A stretch of DNA of 64,000 nucleotides from assembly GCA_963855995.1 (NCBI GenBank), contig OY979717.1:63978243-64042242 (forward strand). The letters run 5' to 3'. Position numbers and translations under genes: made by a program. Each line of letters starts with the position of its first letter. The stretch's first letter is position 1. The stretch is from Muricea muricata (Eukaryota > Cnidaria > Anthozoa > Malacalcyonacea > Plexauridae). Of the stretch, positions 1 through 13,579 are shown piece by piece. The notes under the pieces are model-generated. The model was not told the origin of the DNA, did not search any database, and saw nothing but the letters and a program-made list of their open reading frames with translations.

Positions 1-1142
1 AGTTTTTTTGGTAGCAGTTGTTGTCTATATAATAAAACAGTTATTCTACTCACTCTCGTCGTATATGAGCGATAGCGTCGACGGCTATCAGCTCATATAC
101 GACTCGAGTTCGTAGAATAAATGTTAAATATTAACTAATTATTCGAATACGGCCGACGCAGACCACTTATAAACAATCATGATCTTTTTTTATTTCGTCT
201 AACATTGCTACAAATGTAATTACAAGGGGAGTGTCAAAAAGGGCACACAGCCAGCGAAAAAAGGGGCACATATTCTCATTTTTTAAAAGTGGTGGGGGCA
301 CCGTGCCCCAATAATGCCCCCCCTGTTTCGCGGCCTCTGGTAATTTCCACTAATATACGAACTGTCCCCTTTTACACAGCGAATGAGAACTTTTCTTTGA
401 AATATTTCATGTGTCAATTTTTTTTCACCGGTAAAAAAACGTTTCAGTGACACATGAAAACTTGTCAAAGAAAATTTGGTCGGGTAAAAGTAGATTTGTC
501 TCATAGTGCTCGTAAGCAAACATAACTCATGTTGATACATCCAGATTTTTGAAAGTAATCCTAGAGTCGCAAGCTTCTGGAAAGCACTGTTTATTAAACA
601 GGATAATCCGTCAGACGAATGACGCGTGTTAAAAGATACAGGTCTTCCTATATATAGCAGGCCAATATCACATTCTTGATAACCTGCTGCAGAGATTAGC
701 AGAAAACTCTAGGTCTTCAAGCTGGATCAATTGTGTTTTCAAATTTATACAGCAATGTCAATGTTAGTTCAGACGTTTCGACAGCTGGATGCACATTTTG
801 TTGAGCCAATTTGCGGGTTTGCGTATCAATGCAATTATTAATAAATATTGAGCACGCACACCACACCGCTGACCATTTGTTAATTATTATCTGTAAAAAA
901 AGCCATATATTTAACGACGACACATAGGCCACGGCGCGGAAATTAGTAAATAACTTCGCTGCAACGGTCTTAAAACAATGTCATTTAATCGAAACGTGAT
1001 ACTGGAACTCGAATGACTTTTAGTATACACATACATAGAATATTAATATTTTATGTTTGCATTGCAGCGTAACGTTATACAAAGGGACTGAACAAACGGA
1101 AAAAAATTAGCATTGACAAGTCACGAAGGAGTGAAGAGCAAT
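1..1142. other. Upstream region of the GPCR gene
   Basis: AT-rich sequence with no recognisable coding exon. It contains a short palindrome near 41-120 and an imperfect inverted repeat around 389-465. The promoter and 5' UTR of the GPCR gene should lie here, but no specific promoter element can be supported. Confidence 0.4.
30..130. repeat. Short palindromic MITE, copy A
   Basis: A near-perfect hairpin: the stem from about 41-83 reads back at 84-120, with a central GTCGAC. It is flanked by AATAAAACAGTTATTC on the left and GAATAAATGTTAA on the right. The flanks resemble those of the palindromes at 38027-38194 and 63374-63530, which suggests one family. Confidence 0.55.
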
Positions 1143-4100
1143 ATGCCAGCCGCAAAACTTCAGAAAGTTAACCTGTACGAAAGTTTGATGCTTTCACTTG
1201 TATTGCTATTTATTGGACAACAGATTGAGCTGATTTACGCAGACGAAGGTTAGTTCATATGCTAAATTATCACACTTCCGTATTATATACAAAGTATTAT
1301 ATTCTATACGCGCCTAAAAATTGCTACATCAATATCTATATTTTCATTTCTCATATATGTGTGAGTGTATTCGACAGTAATAGCAGTTGATAAATACTTA
1401 TAATAATCTTCTTTAAAATAAGCAAGGCCAAGCAGCAAAATAAAATGATATTTTATCAAATGATTACAAAGCAAAGATAAAAACATTGTTCTTTTCGTGC
1501 CCAACATGTTACTTTTAGGTTTCACTGTTCGTATTTTGTCAGTTTTAATTTAAAAGATGATGAAAATTGATATGCCTTGAAATAATGCAACAGCGTTGCA
1601 AATAAGTAGGAATGCAGAAAAAAGAATTTCTGCTACACTAAATACCTAGGTCATGTTTAAGCATGCTTGAATTTATAGTTTACCTCAAAGACCTGAATCT
1701 ACAGGTTTAAGTGAACCAGCTTCTTTTTATATCGCTGCTCATTGCTTTCCACGACCACAATGCACTACGATAGAAATCCCACACGATACAATGTTTATTG
1801 TTTTATCGGAAGAAGTACTTTTACACATTATGTAATTATTAAATATCTTGTCTACCAAGTACAACGCATTTTATCAAGTGTTGACTATATGTAAAATATT
1901 TCTTACAATGCCCCAATTGCGCAATACAAGTTGCATCAACTGATGCAAAGTACAAGCGTAAAAACGTCATGGCATTTGAAAACCCATACTTGTATGCCAG
2001 TTTACATGTAATATCTCTTTGACTAAAGTTTAATTGCTAGTTCTTTTTCCCTGAAATGTTTCCCATGCATAGATTGGCTCAATATAGCTCAATGGCAATT
2101 TGGCACCAGTTACATATAGGTGAACGGTTTGAGCATATTTTTCAATCTCTAGATGTTCAAGTGTGCAGTGTTATTAATGTTCGCGTGACAATTTCTATTA
2201 CGTAGACCACAGTAAGTACAGATATTTTTGATGTCTTAATTACAATAACGATATTGGTTATAAAATCATTTCCCAGCAAAACGTTACTTTGTGCAATGGC
2301 GACAAATGTATAAAAGCCGCGAACAAATTTTTATCCTTTTGCACACAAAGAAAAAAACAATGCGAGTATAGACGGTTTCCGTAAACACAGATCACTAATT
2401 CACAATCGGATGTCATGCACATTTGCAGCTCACGGAAGCTTCTCATGCATATAAAAACAACAAACAAAGGGCTCTTGAATGCTGTGGAAAATTTTGTTAT
2501 CGCCAAATACCTCAATGCAAAGACTAAATGAATAATTATAGATGGCTAAATGATTATCCGTGACAAAACAAGTAAAACAAATATTTGCTCTTATATAACA
2601 ATGCAGCCAAAGTTGGCAAACGGTCAGGGATATTTCCAAGAACCTTTCTACTACCGGTACACGATAGTAAAAATTCGATCGAGTTTTTACCACAATATAC
2701 CACAGGTCGCCCAAAAATGTCTGAAAATTTCGTGCACCGCAAGCGCGAGCGGTAACGTACTTTCAAAACAATATACGCTGCCGCTCGCGACGCACGAAAT
2801 TTCCAGACAGTCTCGGGCTACTATGACAAAACATTTTATTTTTGTACTGGTAAAGTAAATTGAATATTGCCAAAATAGCGACACATTGCCGCAAGTACCG
2901 TCCTAAAAAATATGGACAGAACCGCGGATTTTGTGGCATTTCATAATTCATGTAACGACAACCTAACTAACCGTGGAGTTTAAGTGTCCCTGAAAAGTCG
3001 ACGTTCTTGTGAAATTTTTGAATAGTTCATGTGTATCTAACAAGTATGTGCAAGGGGCTTGTCGAAAATCTATACGGCTGTTTACATGAGGAGTACTTGC
3101 CTCTTTTCACCATTTTTTGTCATGAAACACTGGGCATATATAAACATAACATGTTTTTAAGACCGAGATAAAATACTTTTCAAGTACGGACCTACCTAAA
3201 CGCAAAAACGTTTTTATTTTTTTTATCTGTGCATAAATGCCTATAGTGAAATTCTTTTAAAAAATCCAGTGTTGCGGTCAAGGTTAGAGATCAGCTAGTT
3301 TGTTACTTTAGTTCAATGTTTATTTAAGCATGACTGACGAACAGCTAAAACTATGTGGAAAAACCACAAATTTTTTCATGCAACTGTTGTTATTTTAAAC
3401 TCGACACGACAATGAAACAGGTAAAGTTATCACGACTGTTTATTTTACGGTTCGTTTTACAAAACAAAGATGGTTAAAATTTGCGTTTTTACATGGCAAA
3501 CATCAACCTCGTACCAGGCTCTCTTCTCTACGCTTCTCGCTGGAGAAAGAGACCTTAGTGAATGTTAGTCACGTGGTTCCAAGTTTTGGGAGCCAGCTTG
3601 TATGGGATGGTGGGTAGTACTTGTTAATGTGTCTAATTTTTGTCTTACAGTTTATGAAACGTGTAAATGCAAATAGCTTGTGATGTCATCTACTCACGCA
3701 TACTAATTACTAAGCAGATTAAACAAACCATATATATTTTCGAAACAAAGAAGTAGAATGTCTTTAAACTTTATTTTTAGTTTGCTGTTTTAAAAGATAA
3801 ATATCTTGACAACAAGACTAGATATTCAGAAACTGTAAGCGGTTTCATAGCCTATTTCCAAATTATCGTTGATAAAGTAGACAAAGAATTTTTCTCATGA
3901 CACTGTCCCTTTAAGGTTTATGTTTAAGAAATATAAAACATTTTCCGTGTTGATATACAGTTATATCAACACGAGTGGAAATTGGAAAAACGAGAAATTG
4001 TAATACAGCACAAAGAACTTTAACAGAAGAGTGGCGGGAAATTTTCCGTGTTGACATATAGTTATATCAACACGGCTCTTAGCCAATCAGCGTTCAGAAT

Positions 4101-7100
4101 TTACAAATGCTATATTATAAAAAAAAATTTTGTCCAACATTTTGTTGGTTGGGAAGACTTTGTTGATTGTATTGGGAAGACTTTGTTGGTGTATTGGGAA
4201 GACTTTGTTGGTTGTATTGGGAAGTTTTGTTGGTTGTATTACTTTTCTAGAAAGCAATTATACACAATGATGTCACTGATTCTGTTATTTTCATATCAAA
4301 TAAAATTGAATATCTCGAAAAGTAAGGCAGTAGGAAAAATTCTATCAAAGAAGTTATTCTGTGATTTTAACTGATCTTTCCAATGCAGTAAAAAATGTGA
4401 GAGCAAATTTCGTTTCATAAACACTTTAAGGTTTTTTGGATTTTCCGTTATACTTCAATTCTATATGCTACTTGAAAGCTACTTTGTGCTCTAGAATATT
4501 CTGTTTATTGAATGGTTCTAATGTAGCTTGATGTCCGTTTTGTGTCATGACTCTAAATAAATCCGTGCAATAAACAAGAACGATATTACTGTGGCGTGGA
4601 GATGTGGATTTTACGTTCTTGTGCAAGAACGATATCACACTCGTTCGTTACGCTCGCTCGTGATATCGTTCTTGTCACGAGAACATAAAATCCATATCTC
4701 CACGCCACAGTGAAATATCCTATATACACAAAATAAATATAAGTAAGCAATGTTTGATGTGTGAAAAAAAAATTTATCTTATTATCTATTTTGAAAGTAC
4801 ATGCATTAATTAATAGTTCAACAAAAAAATTATTAAATACATGAATGAGATTTAGTTGCTATGGTTGTTGAAAAGCATATCAGAAATGAGAGTGGGATCT
4901 TATGAGACTGGCAGCTGTGTTGCTCCAGAGTATATCCTTTTCAAATTATACTCGGGTACACATAATGACAGCAATGTTATTCTGGCTTTCTCTTGTAACG
5001 AGGTCAATAAACACGATATTATATAGCGTTAAAAATGTCCCCTCGATTTGTGTTGCCGTAATTAAAAAAACGAAAGATGTTTTCTTATTGCAACGTTTAA
5101 GGCACGCAGGTGTCTAACTCAAATTTTGATAAATGCTTTAAACATTTCTGTATTATTATTCTTATTTTCCCACTCTTTAAACATTTAAAGACTGCATAAT
5201 GCTGAAAAAACCTTTACTTTCCCGCACTGTTTTGTCAACGCCTCTCGTGCAATTCGCATAGAGACAACCTCGATAAATCGCAATTTTCTGCCATTTTTCG
5301 CTTCTTCCAAAAATTCTACATCAAGTTTGAACGTCTGTATCTCGGCTAATGTTATAGAAATATTCAAGATATACATGAAAGTTCAAGTTAGGCATTAAAT
5401 TACAGCAAGTCAAAGAGAGGGAACAGTATACAGCGAATATAATTAAGACTTTGACATTTATACCTAAACACCGCACTAAACTTCATGAAATTGAGCTGGA
5501 AAATGCGACAGTAAGTCTAAGCAAAAAATATTCCAGTGGTAATGCATGAAAGTGAACTTAACTCTATTTCAGAAAATTATTATGTAACATAGTCATGAAA
5601 GTTTTGACATATTGTTTTGATATTGTATACAGACAGGAGCGCAAATTTAAAAAAATAGCTGGTGTTCTCGATTCTTGGACCGAATTTTAGGCAATATTTG
5701 ATTTATTTTCTTTGGGGTGGGGGGGGGGGTTAGTGTAACACCCACTAGTTCGCAGCCAAGGATACAGTCAATAAGGGAATTTTTAAGCAGCATTTTTTTT
5801 GCAGCAAGATCGCGCGACAATAAAATTTGTTAACTAGAGATCCAAGTTTTAAACGTTAGTTTATCAATGCAGCGGTTTACATATAAGATATTAAATACTA
5901 CGACAATGTATGCATGGCAAGCCGTTTGTAGCAATATTCAACCAGTCATAAATTTCAGTATTCAACAATAAAAATTCAGCATTCAACAAAGAAAATTCAA
6001 CGTTCAACAATAAAAATTCAACGTTCAACAAACACATTCAACGTTCAACAATAAAAATTCAACGTTCAACAAACACATTCAACGTCAACAAAAACATTCA
6101 ACATTCAACAAAAACCATTCAACCAATTAAACATTCTCGTCCCCAGGCCATTACTTTTAAACCCAAAGAAATATGGCGGGTTTGATTGAGATAGAAGAGA
6201 ATGACATGCTTGTCTATGAAAATAGAGAAGTAGGGATTAATAATTTCGAAGTAGAAGACGAATTACCTTCTGTTTTTAAATTCAGTTCTCGACCGTGCAG
6301 AGAGTATGATCAGTGCAGGCACTACAAGTATGAATGAAATGAATGAAATACAGACATGTCTGGTTGTTGTTGTTGATCGAACCATATATAAGCCTTTTGC
6401 GATTGATAATCCAGCAGGTTGATGAGGTTGACAAGCAAGAATGGCACACAATTGAAAGCTGCTTTGAACTAATATTACAAAGTTTACATAACCATGCGTC
6501 GGAACTTGCTCGTAGATCAACGACGTTGACCACGGAAATCTGCAATGTTGAGCGAAATGGGAGATCAGAAAGACCTGCATTTTACGTACAACCTGAAATG
6601 TTAGAAGACCTTTTGAGTTTAGAATTTTCTAAACAGAAAATTGTGACGATTTGTGTTGTGCCAAGATGGACAGTTTATTGACGAATACAACGATTTAATT
6701 TGGTGAATATTTAAGTGAGTTTAGCAATTCATCTGATGTAGAATTACATCAAATAATCGGAGATTATACAAGTCGTCACGGAAGAACAACTGGACAAGTG
6801 TTGATAATGGGATATCTTCATTCTCTTGGTATACGTGTGCAAAGAACAAAAGTTCGTAATATTATGGTCAGAATTGACCCAGCAAATTCTGCACTGCGAT
6901 GGGGAGCTGCTGTTTATCGAAGAAGGTACCAAGTTCCATGGGCTAACTTCTGATGGCATCTTCATAGACACCATTTATTGATTAGATGGTGCTTAGTCAT
7001 ACATATGGCTGCATTGATCGCTTCTCGAGGAGCATAATAATATCTCCATTGCAGCTCAAACAATCTTTCTAGTACAGTGTTAACCTTTCCTCAATGCCAT

Positions 7101-10100
7101 TGAGAAAGACGGAGGACTGTGGCCCTCCCGTATTCGGGTTGATCAAGGTGTAGCAAATATACTCGTGTGTGAAGCAATGGTAGAGAAACAAGGTGAAGGT
7201 AGGGCCAGTTTTATTGCTGGGCCATCAACACACAATCAGCGAATTGCACGACTTCGGCGTGATTACTTGATCTAATTCTACGTCAGACAAATTGCTAAAT
7301 TTACTTAAAAGTTCCAAATTGAATTGTTGTATTTGTCTATAAACTGTTTATCTTGACACACCACAAATCATCGCAATTTTCTGTTTAGAAAATACCAAAC
7401 TCAAAAGGTCTTCTAACATTTATTCAGGTTGTACGTAAAATGCAGGTCTTCCCGGTCTCCCATTGCGCTTAACATTGCAGATTTCCATGGTCAACGTCGT
7501 TGACCTACGAGCAAGTTCCGACGCGTGGTTATGTAAACTTTGTAATATTAGTTCAAAGCAGCTTTCAATTGTGTGCCATTCTTGCTTGTCAACCTCATCA
7601 ACCTCCTGGATTATCAATCGCAAAAGGCTTATGGTTCGATCAACAACAACCAGACATGTCTGTATTTCATTCATACTTGTAGTGCCTGCACTGATCATAC
7701 TCTCTGCACGGTCGAGAACTGAATTTAAAAACAGAAGGTAATTCGTCTTCTACTTCGAAATTATTAATCTCCACTTCTCTATTTTCATAAACAAGCATTT
7801 CATTCTCCTCTATCTCAGTCAAAGCCGCCATATTTCTTGCGTTTGAAAGTAATGGCCTGGGGACGAAAATGTTTAATTGGTTGAATGGTTTTTGTTGAAT
7901 GTTGAATGTGTTTGTTGAACGTTGAATTTTTATTGTTGAACGTTGAATGTGTTTGTTGAACGTTGAATTTTTATTGTTGAACGTTGAATTGTTATTGTTG
8001 AATGTTAAATTTTTATTGTTAAATCTGGAATTTTCATTGTTGAATGTTGAATTTTTATTGTTGAATACTGAAATTTATGACTGGTTGAATATTGCTACAA
8101 ACGGCTTGCCATAACAATGCAAATAAAAACAATGCATTTTATATAACCTTCAATAATCAGTAATATCCAGTAATAGCGTTCAATATATTCTTTGGGTAAA
8201 AAGTCAGAGAAAAGTGGACTGTGAATAGAAATTTTAAAAATAATTCTTTCATGTTATATGAATCACGAATCACCGCCTTCGATCTCATCACGAAGATCCT
8301 AACATGAAAGAAAAACCTATGAAAAGCCGAAACGCCGGAATATACCAGAATTTCAGCGTATGTGCCGGAATGTTACGTAATTCCTCCTCAAAATAGCGAG
8401 ATTTCTGTAAATATTTCGATTCATAAAGAATGAGACATAACATATAACCAAATATTTATGAATTTGTAAATATTTGTAAATATTCTCATAAAGAACAAAA
8501 CATAACCATTTTTCGCGTATACTAACTCAACCTTCGTGTCTTGCGGCTTACATACATGCAGCATGTAAATACAAAAACATAACTTTTGTTAAAATTCCAT
8601 TACGACCCATGTAAGCCAATTTTGATGGCGAGCGAACGCTTAACGATTGTCGTTTATACTTTTAATTTAGTCAACTAAACATTCATCCACATATAAATTT
8701 ATCTGCATATTTTATAGACGCAGTGGAAATTGAGGGAGACATTATTCTTGGAGGTTTATTTCCAATCCATCAGAAAAGCATGACAAGTGAAAACGAGTGT
8801 GGTATTTTTAGTGAAACGCCTGGGTATCATTTCATGGAAGCCATGTTGCATACTGTTGATCGAGTCAACACTGATCCAAATATACTCCCTGGTATCAGAT
8901 TAGGAGCCAAAGTCTACGACACATGTCAGAGTAAAACCATTGCAGCTGATTACGCTAAACAGTTTATAAGCATGACTTTTTCTTCCAGTAAAAAGGTTCA
9001 ATTAGCTGGTGTCGTTGGAAGCCTCAGCAGCGGAGTTTCAGAAACGGTAGCTAATTTTCTGAGGGTGTTCGAGATTCCACAAATCAGTTACTCTTCAACG
9101 AGTGTCATACTGAGCAATAAAGATATCTACAGCTACTTCCTAAGAACTGTCCCACCAGATTCCTTTCAAGCAAAAGCGATTGTAGACATCATTCGTAAGT
9201 TTGGGTGGAGTTACGTATCGACTGTAAATTCAGAAGGTACGTATGGTACCAAAGGGATCGAAATGTTTTGGAAAACAGCTGAAGAAAACGGAATATGTGT
9301 TGATGTAAAAGCCGAGCTAACACCGTTCCCTTCACCAACAGAGTACGACTCGGTGATTCAAAAACTACAAAACACAAAACAACAAAATAATGTTGTCGTG
9401 ATCTTTGCTACTCAAGGTGATATTCGACAATTGTTAGAAGCTGCCCTAAGACGAAAAAAATCGTCACCTTCCGATTATCGTGATTTCACGTGGATTGGTA
9501 GTGACGGATGGAGCAATCGGGTTGATGTTACGGATACCGCTCCAGAGGCCGCACTTGGAGCTCTTACAATTATGATGAGAAGGGGACAAACTCCACAGGA
9601 GTTTACACAATATTTTACCAATCTCACTTTGGAGAATTATCCACGCAAGAACAACAGGTAACTTAACGCAAAACTAAAGACTTTAGTACATACAGTCAAT
9701 ATTTATGCTGAACAACATACACAAATTTCTAACATAGTTGTAACTTCAAATTTTCACCACACCAAGTCTTCGCTTTTTTCGCAACGCTGAGTTTTGGGAT
9801 GACTGTAGTCAAATAAAATTTCATTCTTTCTCATTCTTTTAGTTATATTTTAATCCTGAATCATCAGCATAGAACCAAATAATTGACCAACTTTTTTGTT
9901 TTTTTATTAACAAATACAAGAAAAAATCAAATCAAAATTAATAACCTCAGCCGATGGAATGACATAGTGAAATCCGATATGTCTCATTCTGCAACGATAA
10001 ATTAACGGCTTTATTTTTCTTATTTTATCATTTCACTACCATGCTCTATATTCTGTTTACTACCGGAGGAGAAAGTTTTCGACAGTTATAGATTGCTTTG

Positions 10101-12303
10101 TCCTCCCCACGAATTATTACGTTGTCATTTTAATTTACAAAAATACACGATAAATTAAATTTACAAAAACAACACAAAAATGCATCTAAAAACGAGCAAT
10201 TCTGTATATATTTGCAAGATAAAGCAATAATTGTAGCTTATTGACCTTTAAAAATTACATGAAATTTTACTCATCAGTTGCTAACCAACCCGAGAGATGC
10301 AAAAAGCGTTCAACCATCCTACGAGCAAACTTTTAAAAGTTAGCAAACCTTCCTCAAAATGCTGTTTTAGTTAGGCTTACTAAGGTGAAGACGTGAATGA
10401 AGCTTGATCACTAATTTGCTTAGAAAGGAGCATAATTTCTAGAATATGCCATTATCTAAATAATATTTTCAATGTTAGTGCTTAGTAGTTACTATACATA
10501 TGTAATGTGTGGCGCGAAAAGCTTCCTCACTCACCGCCCGTTTTGCAAACCTTCCTCATGGGCAATGTCCGCATGACCGTTGCTTTTTGGTAACTCTGAC
10601 CAACCCTTATGATAGGAACAACAATTTTGAACAATTTTGTTTAATCTTAAAAGAATAGTAGTACCATATTAGACGATGTTGTATATTTCCTTTAACTAAC
10701 ATTAACATGACCTTTCCACCATTTCAGGTTTTTCAAGGAGTTTTTGCAAAGCAAGTTTCTTTGTGAAATTGTTGGAAAAACTGAAAAGTCTGATGTAAAT
10801 AAGCATAACATGACTTGTCAAGGTTGGGAAAGTATGAGACAATCAGACATTGAAGTCGGTGCTGTTCGTGACGTCATAAATGCCGTGAATGCATTTGCAC
10901 ATGCGCTGGACAGTCTACAAAAAGAATTGTGCCCAAATCAGACGGGAATATGTGCTGCGATGTCACAATTCCAGCGGTCACGATTGCTAGAACATCTTAG
11001 AAATATTTCGTTCCCAGATCCTATTGCAAACACGACTGTAAGATTTGATAAAAACTATGAAGTAAGTGCCATGTATGACATCATGAATTTTCGCGAGGAA
11101 AGTGGAAAAGCAAGGTATGTCCATGTAGGAACTTGGGACGGAGAAAACGTGAATAACCGAGTGAGATCAAAATTACAGTTGGATCAAAATATAAAATGGC
11201 CAGGAGGTGTATCCACTCCCCCAGAATCATATTGCTCGAAAAATTGTGGCCTTGATGAGACTAGAGTTCAAATCCCCTCCATGGACTTCAAATGTTGCTG
11301 GGACTGCAAACAGTGTGAAAAATTCCAAATTGTCATCAACAACACATGTCAAAGTGGCCCCGAAGGCTGGAAACCAAATAAGAATAGAACAGGCTGGGTG
11401 AAACGTAAACTTATGTACCCGCAATGGAATGACGGTGCATCCATAATGCTTATCTTTATTTCACTGTTCTCCCTGATGTTAACATTGCTGACGGTTTTCA
11501 TCTATATTGTATACAGAAACAACAGACTACTAATGGCGTCAGGAAGAGAACTATGTTTTGTAATGCTCGCAGGTATTGCATTATGCTTCATCGTGCCGTT
11601 TCTATATTTCGCCAAGCCTACAGATAAACTGTGTTACGCCCGAGGTCTACTTATTGGTCTTGCTCTTGCCATGTGTTATGCACCATTATTCATGAAGATC
11701 AACCGAATATATCGTATTTTCACTGGCGCAAAGTCCTCGGTTGCACAACCACCTCTGGTAACACCCCGAATGCAACTGTTAATTACTCTCGGTCTTATTG
11801 CTATTCAACTCATGTTTACGGTGATGTGGTTTATTGCGAAGCCAGCTCGGGCAACGGAAACCTACATAGCCAGTATAGAAGAGTTAGTCTTAGAATGCGA
11901 AGTCGACGAGCTTGGGTTTTCGGTAAACTTATGTTATGTGATGATACTCATGACCCTTTGTACAGCGTACGCATTCAAGACACGAAATTTCCCGAAGAAT
12001 TTCAACGAATCAAAATATATTGGGATAAGCATGTACATTACATGTGCTGTATGGATGGTATTCTTTCCATTTTATTTCAATACGAATCAAAGCATCAAAC
12101 ACACCTATCTCATCTCAAGCGCATGCGTTATTATCGGCCTCGTTACACTGATTGGTCTGTTTGCACAGAAGATTTACATTGTATTATTTGTGAAGATCAT
12201 CAGAAATGACGATCTTGTTCCTGGTGCGTTCCGAAGCAGAGAAAGAATCCTGTCTACTGACAGTATGCGACAAAAAGCTGTAGCAAGCTGTTGCTGCCAT
12301 TGA
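1143..12303 (+). CDS. Metabotropic glutamate receptor-like class C GPCR, 3 exons
   Basis: Exons 1143-1248, 8718-9657 and 10728-12303 have GT-AG borders and matching phases (1, then 2) and join to 873 aa. Exon 1 gives a short N-terminus with a hydrophobic signal-peptide core. Exon 2 and the start of exon 3 form the Venus-flytrap ligand domain (about residues 36-490), with family motifs such as VPPDSFQAKA and WIGSDGW. A Cys-rich linker with paired cysteines follows at about 516-560, and a seven-helix domain at about 583-833 carries the typical ASGREL, KINRIYRIF and KYIGISMY-like motifs. The short tail ends in a CCCH cluster. It should act at the plasma membrane as a dimeric amino-acid-sensing receptor coupled to G proteins. 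Residues contacting the amino-acid backbone look conserved, but those that hold the side-chain carboxylate of glutamate do not, so the ligand may not be glutamate. Exon 1 is the least certain part. Confidence 0.88.
1249..5914. other. GPCR intron 1, first part
   Basis: No coding exon recognised. Visible structures are an imperfect palindrome at about 2640-2835, paired short hairpins built on CCGTGTTGATATA near 3943-4077, a minisatellite-like run of TTGGGAAGACTTTGT at about 4148-4232, and a long palindrome at 4578-4715. Small reading frames here follow the inverted repeats and are not genes. Confidence 0.5.
4578..4715. repeat. Palindromic MITE-like element
   Basis: Two arms of about 65 bp read as reverse complements around the centre near 4647, both beginning with the ACTGTGGCGTGGAGAT motif at the outer ends. 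It has no coding capacity and lies in intron 1 of the GPCR gene. Confidence 0.6.
5915..8111. mobile_element. Inverted-duplicated DDE-integrase transposon relic with minisatellite ends
   Basis: The outer ends are inverted repeats starting TGGCAAGCCGTTTGTAGCAA. Inside each end is an array of ATTCAACGTTCAACAATAAA-type units (about 5957-6128 and, inverted, about 7871-8090). The arms 5915-6753 and 7262-8111 are long inverted copies that encode the N-terminal part of a transposase (a stretch with DKQEWHTIESCFELILQSL). The unique centre (about 6754-7265) continues in plus-strand frames with GRTTGQVLIMGYLHSLG, a broken RWCLVIH stretch and, after a frameshift, GPSTHNQRIARLRRDY. The last motif is typical of the integrase-core transposase family that is abundant in cnidarians and fish. 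Stops and frameshifts make it inactive. No target duplication could be fixed. Confidence 0.75.
8112..8717. other. End of GPCR intron 1
   Basis: AT-rich intron sequence without a recognisable exon or element, ending in a polypyrimidine-poor acceptor TTTTATAG at 8710-8717. Confidence 0.4.
9658..10727. other. GPCR intron 2
   Basis: AT-rich, with no exon or element recognised. It is bounded by donor GTAACT and acceptor CCATTTCAG, and phase 2 is kept across the junction. Confidence 0.6.
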
Positions 12304-12385
12304 GCAAGAGACTCCATGCTGAACGGTCACTGAACTACACTACAGACGTACTTTAACTTCTCATGTATATAGTAGAATAACACAG

Positions 12386-12633
12386 CAGGGGCGGACTAGG
12401 CAGTCAATCATTCGGGCACGGACCAAAGCCCAGGGGTACTGGGACTAAGGAATTCACCAGGTGTCGAATAACGACAAACTATCTCATAATTTTTATACTA
12501 GGCAACTTTTTATGCAATGGACATTATTTTAAGAAAACAAAATAATCATTTTTAAAACCATATATTTGTACACTTGTACAAGTGCCAGGACTTTATTCCT
12601 GACTGAGGCCGGAAAATTGCCAGTCCGCCCCCG
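12386..12633. mobile_element. hAT-type MITE in the GPCR 3' flank
   Basis: 248 bp with terminal inverted repeats CAGGGGCGGACTAGGCA (left) and the complement of CGGGGGCGGACTGGCA (right), flanked by an 8-bp duplication (taacacag / ttacacag, one mismatch). CAGGG-type ends with an 8-bp TSD are typical of hAT elements. It has no open frame and lies about 80 bp after the GPCR stop codon, so it is probably in the 3' UTR. Confidence 0.75.
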
Positions 12634-12865
12634 TTACACAGTAAATGTACACAGTACATGCATTGTGTAAATGTAAGCCAATGTGCATATCATCAAATAG
12701 AAAGAATCATGTTAGTTACTGATAATAGTTTAGTTATTTGTAGATTATAAATCAACTGTTGCATTGGATAATATATTGAACACATAAACATGTGGAAGTC
12801 TAATCGTAGTTAAAGTAGCTCCATAGGATTTTGGTAGCTTTTGATCGTTTACACTGTAAATAAAT

Positions 12866-13031
12866 TTAAAAATAAACTTCATATTTCTTCGACAACATAA
12901 ATAAGTCCTCAAAATATTTCCTCAAGAATATGGTAACAACAAAGAATATGATATTCCCATCGAACTTTAACAAGCAATATACAAGAATATTCTCCTCAAT
13001 CGAATCTTCTTGTCGATGACGCAAGCATTCA
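12866..13031 (-). CDS. Candidate last exon of CFAP410
   Basis: A possible acceptor (ACATGTGCAG, minus strand) at 13032 opens a phase-2 frame that runs to a TAA at 12866. The phase fits the preceding exon (13822-13879). The frame contains EENILVYCLLKF, which only loosely recalls the hydrophobic helix at the CFAP410 C-terminus. The remainder looks AT-biased, so this may be chance. Confidence 0.2.
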
Positions 13032-13579
13032 CTGCACATGTATGCATGCATGCATGCAGTCACTGGGAGCAAAGGTCTTTACTGAACAAGCAAACACAAT
13101 TTGACAATTAGATTACAAACCCAGGATTTCGATGATGTGAAACAGGGCAAAGTCTAAATCAACTGTCGCCTCACAGAAATCAAAACTCAATCGAATTATT
13201 TTATTATTAAGAATCAGAGATCAAACATAAAATATTCTAGAAAACGATTTAACAGTTTGTGCTGAAGCCCTTTTTTAAAACATGCACGACGAAAATGATT
13301 GTTTTGCTGATTGCAATTGTTATCTACCGAGGTTATGTAATAATCAGAGTTCATTCTAGATTTTCATTGGTCGAGAACTGTGATCTATTAGAAGACAGAC
13401 GCACGCTGACGTCATTTCAGCGACAAGCCAATCACAGCAATTTTAGAATCATCGACAGCCAATGGCATGCTTTGTTTTGTATAGATCACGATCACGTCAA
13501 ATGGCGTGCTAAAGTCTTTTCGTCGCACTACAAAGCTTATTTTGCCAAAAATTTTGACATTTTATTATATAAAACAAAT

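Noticed and set aside
4148-4232. TTGGGAAGACTTTGT repeats read as a small repetitive protein
   Set aside because: A short decayed tandem repeat in an intron with no start context or homology.
6282-7741. Several 60-110 codon frames on both strands
   Set aside because: They are mirror readings of the inverted-duplicated transposase relic, not separate genes.
11207-12209. Plus- and minus-strand frames overlapping the GPCR last exon
   Set aside because: Shadow frames of the GPCR coding sequence; they match no family, while the main frame does.
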